64,000 nucleotides of DNA from Flavobacterium sp. (GTDB lineage Bacteria > Bacteroidota > Bacteroidia > Flavobacteriales > Flavobacteriaceae). Below, one piece after another: positions 59,517 to 64,000 of the stretch. A program made the translations under genes and the position numbers. A model generated the notes under the pieces. The model was not told the origin of the DNA and did no database searches. It worked only from the letters and a program-made list of their open reading frames with translations. The stretch lies in NCBI RefSeq assembly GCF_017744675.1, contig NZ_JAGIAV010000004.1, positions 482,567-546,566 of the forward strand, written 5' to 3'. Every line of letters begins with the position of its first letter. The first letter of the stretch is position 1.

Positions 59517-59639
59517 CTAGCTCTCCAAAATTTTCCTTATGAGCGCGCTGCGTAAATGTCTCCGCCTTTGCGCAACCTCTAATACTTCTTAAAAACACAA
59601 AACGTCTAAAAAGTCTCTGACTTTTAAAACGAATACAAG

Positions 59640-60044
59640 TTATCTACCTTCAAGAGAAATAACCTCTATATTCACCTCTTGACCATCTTTTAATTTTTCC
59701 TTAGTAAATGCTTCTGAAAATTCTGCAGAACCATAAATATTGGGTCCGCGAAGCAAAAAGTTATATCCTTCTGTTCCATCAAGCATAATTTTAACTGAAC
59801 CTGTAGAATCTGTTGTGTATTCTGCCACTTTTTTAAAAGTCTTTTTTATAAAACCAAATCCTTCTTTCCTTACTTCCATCGTATCAAAAGTTTTAAGTCT
59901 TGGCAATTTCGTTTTGCTATCAATTGAATGTATTGTTATAGTAATTGAATCACTCTTTTTATTACAATTAAAAAATAGCAAAGCAGATATAAAAACACAT
60001 ATTAATTTTATTGCTCTAAGAACATTTGATATCATAAGACACAT
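59640..60044 (-). CDS. Small hypothetical lipoprotein
   Basis: The 134-residue protein has a hydrophobic start and a lipobox in ALLFFNCNKK (cysteine at residue 27 from the first ATG; ATG at 60035 is an alternative). The rest looks like a small beta-sandwich, with STGSVKIMLDGTEGYNFLLRGPNIYG resembling transthyretin-like or carboxypeptidase-regulatory folds. It would be anchored in a membrane facing the periplasm. Function is unknown; its neighbours are other orphan accessory genes. Confidence 0.7.
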   Translation of the reverse strand: MCLMISNVLRAIKLICVFISALLFFNCNKKSDSITITIHSIDSKTKLPRLKTFDTMEVRKEGFGFIKKTFKKVAEYTTDSTGSVKIMLDGTEGYNFLLRGPNIYGSAEFSEAFTKEKLKDGQEVNIEVISLEGR

Positions 60045-60287
60045 TTAGAAAATTTAAATATTCAATTAAAAGTAACTTAATATCCAATGCAAAGACAACT
60101 TTTTGGGACAAAAAAATGTGCAACTTTCCAATTCAAGGCTGAATTCTCCATTTCCAATCAATACCAACTTATTAATAAAGAAATCACTAAAAAAACCAAT
60201 CCCCTAAAAATCAATATAAAATATTATCAAATCTTAAAATCTCAATGGTTTTAGAAAAAAATTAAGAAACCTTATTTTTCAAATTAC

Positions 60288-60295
60288 TATATTTG
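60288..60295 (+). promoter_or_regulatory. Putative -7 promoter element (TATATTTG) of the second RND operon
   Basis: TATATTTG fully matches TAnnTTTG and lies 64 bp before the ATG at 60360. The rest of the 315-bp gap after the lipoprotein gene is AT-rich and shows nothing else I can name. If used, this promoter would give the adaptor gene a 650-base leader. Confidence 0.5.
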
Positions 60296-60359
60296 GCGCA
60301 CTTTAAAGAATAATTAATCCTCTTTTCTAAGGACTATTTTATAATCTGCTGTACTGTAA

Positions 60360-60719
60360 ATGAAACCTGCTAAGTTTATATATGTCGTTTTACTTTCGCT
60401 GCTTTGCTTTTTTAGAGGCACCGAAACGTATCAGCCGATATTACATGCTAGCAGTTGCATTACCTTAGACAGTGTTGCAGCAGACGATACGCAGATTTTC
60501 TCTACTGACTTTTCTTCTTCTAAAAATCTAGAAGTTCATTACAAGCTCAAAAAGAAAATGAAATGCAGAGCGACTACTTTAGAACAAAGTACGATCAAAG
60601 CTCCGTATCTCAGCAATTTAGTAAACTTCAAGCTCTTCAAAGAGACTTTAATTTATGGTATAGCTTCAATATACCACATCGAGAGGCATCCTCATCTTCA
60701 CTTATACCAACTTTTCTAG
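60360..60719 (+). CDS. Possible small exported protein or degenerate gene before the RND adaptor
   Basis: The 119-codon frame begins with a good signal-like segment (KFIYVVLLSLLCFF) and lies at the right distance behind a promoter element. From about 60540 a second frame (reading QAQKENEMQSDYFRTKYDQ..) also looks protein-like, so a frameshift or decayed gene is possible. The region from 60720 to 60954 has short frames only. In related operons an outer membrane factor or a regulator often stands here, but I see no match. Confidence 0.35.
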   Translation: MKPAKFIYVVLLSLLCFFRGTETYQPILHASSCITLDSVAADDTQIFSTDFSSSKNLEVHYKLKKKMKCRATTLEQSTIKAPYLSNLVNFKLFKETLIYGIASIYHIERHPHLHLYQLF

Positions 60720-60954
60720 GCTTTAAATTTTTGACGTTTTTATATTCTGGTTTCTAGAACAATTTCTCATTTGCATACGCAATTGAACCGTTATTGCTAT
60801 AAAAACATTTCTAAACGGTGCTTTTCTAAAAAAGAAGCAATCCGAATTCCATTTTTTTTTTGTTTCGATCGTTATCGAAAACAAAATCCAAATTCATACT
60901 CCCACTATTTCAGTATCAAGGGAGAAAATCTATTTATTCAAAAATTTAAACCTA

Positions 60955-62049
60955 ATGATGAGCATTTATAAAAATAAATTTCTTTTATGCACCTTGGCTT
61001 TATTTGTTTTAGTCTCGTGCGGAGATAAATCAAAAAAAGATTCAAAAAATATTAAAACGTTTCCTGTTTACAAGGTTACGGTAAAAGACACTATAGTTTC
61101 GAGCAAATTTGTTGCCGATGTGCATGCTAAAAACAATGTAGAAATTCACGTTCGTATCCCCGGTTTACTAGATAAAGTTTATGTAAGCGAAGGACAAAAA
61201 GTAAAAAAAGGACAAATCCTTTTCAAAATAAGCGATGTTGAACTTCAGATTCAATTGCTAAAAGCCGAAGCCGTTTACAAAAGCTCAAAAGCCGATTTGA
61301 GAATTGCAACTGTTGAACTGGAACAAGCACAAATGCTTTTCAATAAAAAAGTAATTGCAGACAAAGAATTAGAATTATCCAAAGCAAAATATGAAGCCGC
61401 TTCCGCGAAAGTAGCTCACGCCGTAGCAGAACGAAAAGCAATTGAACAGCAGATTAGTTTTACCACCATACGCGCGCCATTTGACGGAACGATTGACCGT
61501 ATTCCGTTCAAAGAAGGTAGTTTAGTAGAAAACGGTTCATTGTTAACCACTGTTTCTCAACTCGACTATGTGTATGCCTATTTCTCGATTCCTGAGAATA
61601 CCTATTTCCAAATGATGGAAGACAAGACCTTAAACACGCAAGGCGATATTAAACTAGTATTGCCAAACGGACAAGTTTACGACCAAAAAGGAGAATTAAG
61701 AACTGCTGACGGAGAAATCGACAGACAGACCGGTTCTATCCAATACAAAGCAAAATTTCATAATCCGCAAGGATTTATCAAACACGGAACTTCTGGAAAA
61801 CTGATTATTTCAGAACCCAAAACCAATGCAATTTTAATTCCGCAGAAAGCAGTTTTTTCTATTCAAGACAAACAATACGTTTTTCGCGTGAACAAAGATG
61901 GAGTAGTTAAAATGACGAATGTTAAAATTGAAACCACTCTAGATGATGTGTACATCTTAAATGATGGACTAAAAAGCGACGACCTAATTGTACAAGAAGG
62001 TACGCAATCATTGAGAGACGGCGATAAAATTAACATGAAACAGATGTAG
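60955..62049 (+). CDS. RND efflux periplasmic adaptor lipoprotein
   Basis: The 364-residue membrane fusion protein has a lipoprotein signal with the cysteine in LVSCGDKSKK. The lipoyl halves are EIHVRIPGLLDKVYVSEGQKVKKGQILF and SFTTIRAPFDGTIDRIPFKEGSLV; a hairpin lies between them, and a beta-barrel with IYV-type strands and a membrane-proximal domain follow. It connects an RND pump to an outer membrane channel. The pump gene follows after 50 bp. It is a paralogue of the adaptor at 15447. Confidence 0.94.
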   Translation: MMSIYKNKFLLCTLALFVLVSCGDKSKKDSKNIKTFPVYKVTVKDTIVSSKFVADVHAKNNVEIHVRIPGLLDKVYVSEGQKVKKGQILFKISDVELQIQLLKAEAVYKSSKADLRIATVELEQAQMLFNKKVIADKELELSKAKYEAASAKVAHAVAERKAIEQQISFTTIRAPFDGTIDRIPFKEGSLVENGSLLTTVSQLDYVYAYFSIPENTYFQMMEDKTLNTQGDIKLVLPNGQVYDQKGELRTADGEIDRQTGSIQYKAKFHNPQGFIKHGTSGKLIISEPKTNAILIPQKAVFSIQDKQYVFRVNKDGVVKMTNVKIETTLDDVYILNDGLKSDDLIVQEGTQSLRDGDKINMKQM

Positions 62050-62099
62050 GTTATCGACCTGTAAAACCGTTATTTAATTATTTATCTAAAAAATTCAAA

Positions 62100-64000
62100 A
62101 TGATAGAATTATTTATCAGAAGGAAAATATTGTCATTAATCATCTCGGTTATGATAGTCCTTCTGGGATTGCTGGCATTGTTTCAGCTTCCCATTACCCA
62201 ATTCCCAGACATTGTACCACCGTCTGTAACCGTTACAGCAAAATATACAGGAGCAAATGCAGAGGTTTCGGCCAATGCCGTTGCCCTTCCGCTCGAAAGA
62301 GCTATAAATGGAGTTCCAGGAATGACCTATATGTCAACCGTAACTTCCAATGATGGTTTGACTTTAATTCAGGTTTTCTTCGAAGTAGGAACCGATCCCG
62401 ATTTGGCCGCCGTAAACGTGCAGAACAGAGTTACCACGATTCTGGACGAACTTCCAGAAGAGGTAATTCGTGCCGGAGTTACCACCGAAAAAGAAGTAAA
62501 CAGTATGCTGATGTACTTGAACATTACAAGTACCGACAAAACTCAGGATGAGCAGTTTATCTTCAACTTTACCGATATTAATATTCTTCAGGAATTAAAA
62601 CGTATTGATGGTGTCGGTCGTGCCGAAATCATGGGACAAAAAGAATATTCGATGCGTGTCTGGCTCGATCCAGAAAAGATGCTTTCATATAATATTTCGG
62701 CAAATGAAGTGATTAATTCGCTTCAAAAACAAAACATTTCTGCTGCGCCAGGTAAAGTGGGTGAAGGTTCTGGCCAAATGAACAATCAGCTGCAATATGT
62801 AATTAAATATGGCGGAAAGTTCTTTGAACCAAGTCAGTACGAAGAAATTCCCTTAAGAGCCAATCCAGATGGAACTATTTTAAGATTAGAAGACATTTCG
62901 AAAATAGAATTTGGTGCCATGAGCTACGGAATGGTTTCTAAAACCGACGGAAAACCTTCTGCATCCATCATGTTGAAACAGCGTCCAGGTTCGAACGCTT
63001 CTGAAGTTATTGCAAGTGTAAAAGAAAAAATGGCAGAGTTGAAAGCTTCTTCTTTTCCTCCTGGAATGGAATTCAACATTGCGTATGACGTATCGCGTTT
63101 CCTTGACGCTTCGATTCATGAAGTACTAAGAACTTTGGTCGAAGCCTTTATTTTAGTAGCATTTGTAGTTTTTCTTTTCCTTCAAGATTGGAGATCGACT
63201 TTAATTCCCGTATTAGCCGTTCCCGTCGCACTTATCGGTTCGTTTACCTTTATGTCGATGATGGGATTCTCGATCAACTTATTGACGCTTTTCGCTTTAG
63301 TCCTTTCGATCGGAATTGTGGTCGATAACGCGATTGTCGTTGTCGAAGCCGTTCACGTCAAAATTTCCGAAGAACATATGTCGCCAATGGACGCGACAAT
63401 CAGCGCTATGAAAGAAATTACAGGTGCCGTTATCGCGATTACGATTGTAATGGCTGCCGTATTTATTCCGGTTGCCTTTTTGAGTGGTCCAGTTGGGGTT
63501 TTCTACCGACAGTTCTCATTAACAATGGCCATTAGTATAGTGATTTCGGGTATTAATGCTCTTACGCTTACTCCTGCCCTTTGTGCCATTATGCTGAAAC
63601 CGCATGATCCAAATAAAGAGAAAAAATCACTTTTAGATCGTTTCTTCCACAGATTTAACCATTGGTTTGATAATATCACTTCAAAATACATCAAAGTATT
63701 GGTAATATTTGCTAATCGTAATACAGTTACCGTTGGTTTATTAGTGCTGTTTTGTGTTTTAACTTGGGGAACAACTCGCTTTTTAGCATCAGGGTTTATC
63801 CCGACGGAAGATCAGGGAATGGTTTACGTGAGTGTTACCACTCCGCAAGGAGCAACCGTAGAACGTACTGAAAAAGCGTTGGACGAAGTAACCAAAATTG
63901 CGCAAGGAATTAAAGGTGTCGACAACGTTACGACTCTTGCAGGATACAGCATTGTAACGGAAATCGCTGGAGCTTCGTACGGAATGGGAATGATCAACTT
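62100..64000 (+). CDS. RND efflux pump inner membrane transporter, N-terminal part (cut by window)
   Basis: The frame opens with ATG at 62100 and runs to the end of the window, giving 633 codons of an AcrB-type transporter. It starts MIELFIRRKILSLIISVMIVLLG, has the periplasmic pore loops, and helix 4 with SIGIVVDNAIVVVEAVH. Here the second Asp of the usual DD pair is Asn, a common variant, while the proton-carrying Asp is kept. The tail lies in the second periplasmic domain (FIPTEDQGMVYVSV). It pairs with the adaptor upstream; the outer membrane gene probably lies right of the window. Confidence 0.96.
   Translation, partial: MIELFIRRKILSLIISVMIVLLGLLALFQLPITQFPDIVPPSVTVTAKYTGANAEVSANAVALPLERAINGVPGMTYMSTVTSNDGLTLIQVFFEVGTDPDLAAVNVQNRVTTILDELPEEVIRAGVTTEKEVNSMLMYLNITSTDKTQDEQFIFNFTDINILQELKRIDGVGRAEIMGQKEYSMRVWLDPEKMLSYNISANEVINSLQKQNISAAPGKVGEGSGQMNNQLQYVIKYGGKFFEPSQYEEIPLRANPDGTILRLEDISKIEFGAMSYGMVSKTDGKPSASIMLKQRPGSNASEVIASVKEKMAELKASSFPPGMEFNIAYDVSRFLDASIHEVLRTLVEAFILVAFVVFLFLQDWRSTLIPVLAVPVALIGSFTFMSMMGFSINLLTLFALVLSIGIVVDNAIVVVEAVHVKISEEHMSPMDATISAMKEITGAVIAITIVMAAVFIPVAFLSGPVGVFYRQFSLTMAISIVISGINALTLTPALCAIMLKPHDPNKEKKSLLDRFFHRFNHWFDNITSKYIKVLVIFANRNTVTVGLLVLFCVLTWGTTRFLASGFIPTEDQGMVYVSVTTPQGATVERTEKALDEVTKIAQGIKGVDNVTTLAGYSIVTEIAGASYGMGMIN

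Noticed and set aside
1..64000. tRNA, rRNA, prophage, integrase or insertion sequence
   Set aside because: Reading through the gaps I found no cloverleaf, no rRNA signature and no transposase or integrase frame; the repeats are all short and non-coding.

Overview
The window is AT-rich chromosomal DNA of a member of the Flavobacteriaceae, most likely a Flavobacterium species. I base this on the protein families, on promoters with a TAnnTTTG element in the -7 position and little Shine-Dalgarno signal, on LytS/LytTR two-component pairs, on an STN-domain surface protein, and on many short inverted-repeat elements typical of these genomes. I see no tRNA, rRNA, CRISPR array, transposase or prophage. 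One gene is cut at each end: a DUF1275 family protein on the left and an RND efflux permease on the right.

Layout: 0.4-7.8 kb holds two sigma-54 activators, a GNAT protein, an MhqD-like hydrolase with a cupin, an MhqO-like ring-cleaving dioxygenase divergent from the GAF-type activator, and a divergent GAPDH. 8.1-10.5 kb is an orphan TPR histidine kinase. 10.8-16.6 kb is a complete RND efflux operon (adaptor, pump, outer membrane factor). 17.2-20.1 kb is fabH followed by a LytS/LytTR pair, and 20.7-21.5 kb a universal stress protein. 21.7-25.4 kb is a Crp/Fnr regulator with a five-gene YceI/tautomerase/SDR/NTF2/flavin-oxidoreductase operon. 25.8-33.4 kb is a DoxX gene, a second LytS/LytTR pair, and two stress operons (alpha/beta hydrolase, Ohr, DUF1223; epoxide hydrolase, cupin). 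33.9-37.8 kb encodes a retropepsin-like protease and a large glycine-rich lipoprotein. 38-39 kb has a small gene behind a duplicated leader with RNA-like folding, and 38.6-45.1 kb is a type I restriction-modification operon with two unrecognised small genes. 45.4-51.3 kb has OsmC, a hydrolase, OxyR, a Ca2+/H+ antiporter and an STN/surface-repeat protein. 51.8-55.5 kb is the oxidative pentose phosphate operon gnd-zwf-pgl. 55.9-60 kb holds poorly characterised exported or small proteins among repeats, and 60.4-64 kb a second RND operon.

The clearest theme is defence against reactive oxygen, electrophiles and toxic organics (MhqO/MhqD-like enzymes, Ohr, OsmC, OxyR, epoxide hydrolases, efflux, NADPH supply). 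The most interesting regulatory signal is a shared promoter architecture in front of DoxX and both hydrolase operons: two direct repeats TGTCC[AG][CT]TTCA exactly 21 bp apart, then exactly 35 bp, then a TAnnTTTG-like element. The 21-bp spacing fits LytTR regulators, and one lies inside the cluster. Other notable signals are a near-perfect CRP-type palindrome beside the Crp/Fnr gene, an OxyR homologue with cysteines at 199 and 208, an SDR lacking its catalytic Tyr, a candidate three-way-junction RNA near 38.25 kb, and several multi-copy inverted-repeat families.
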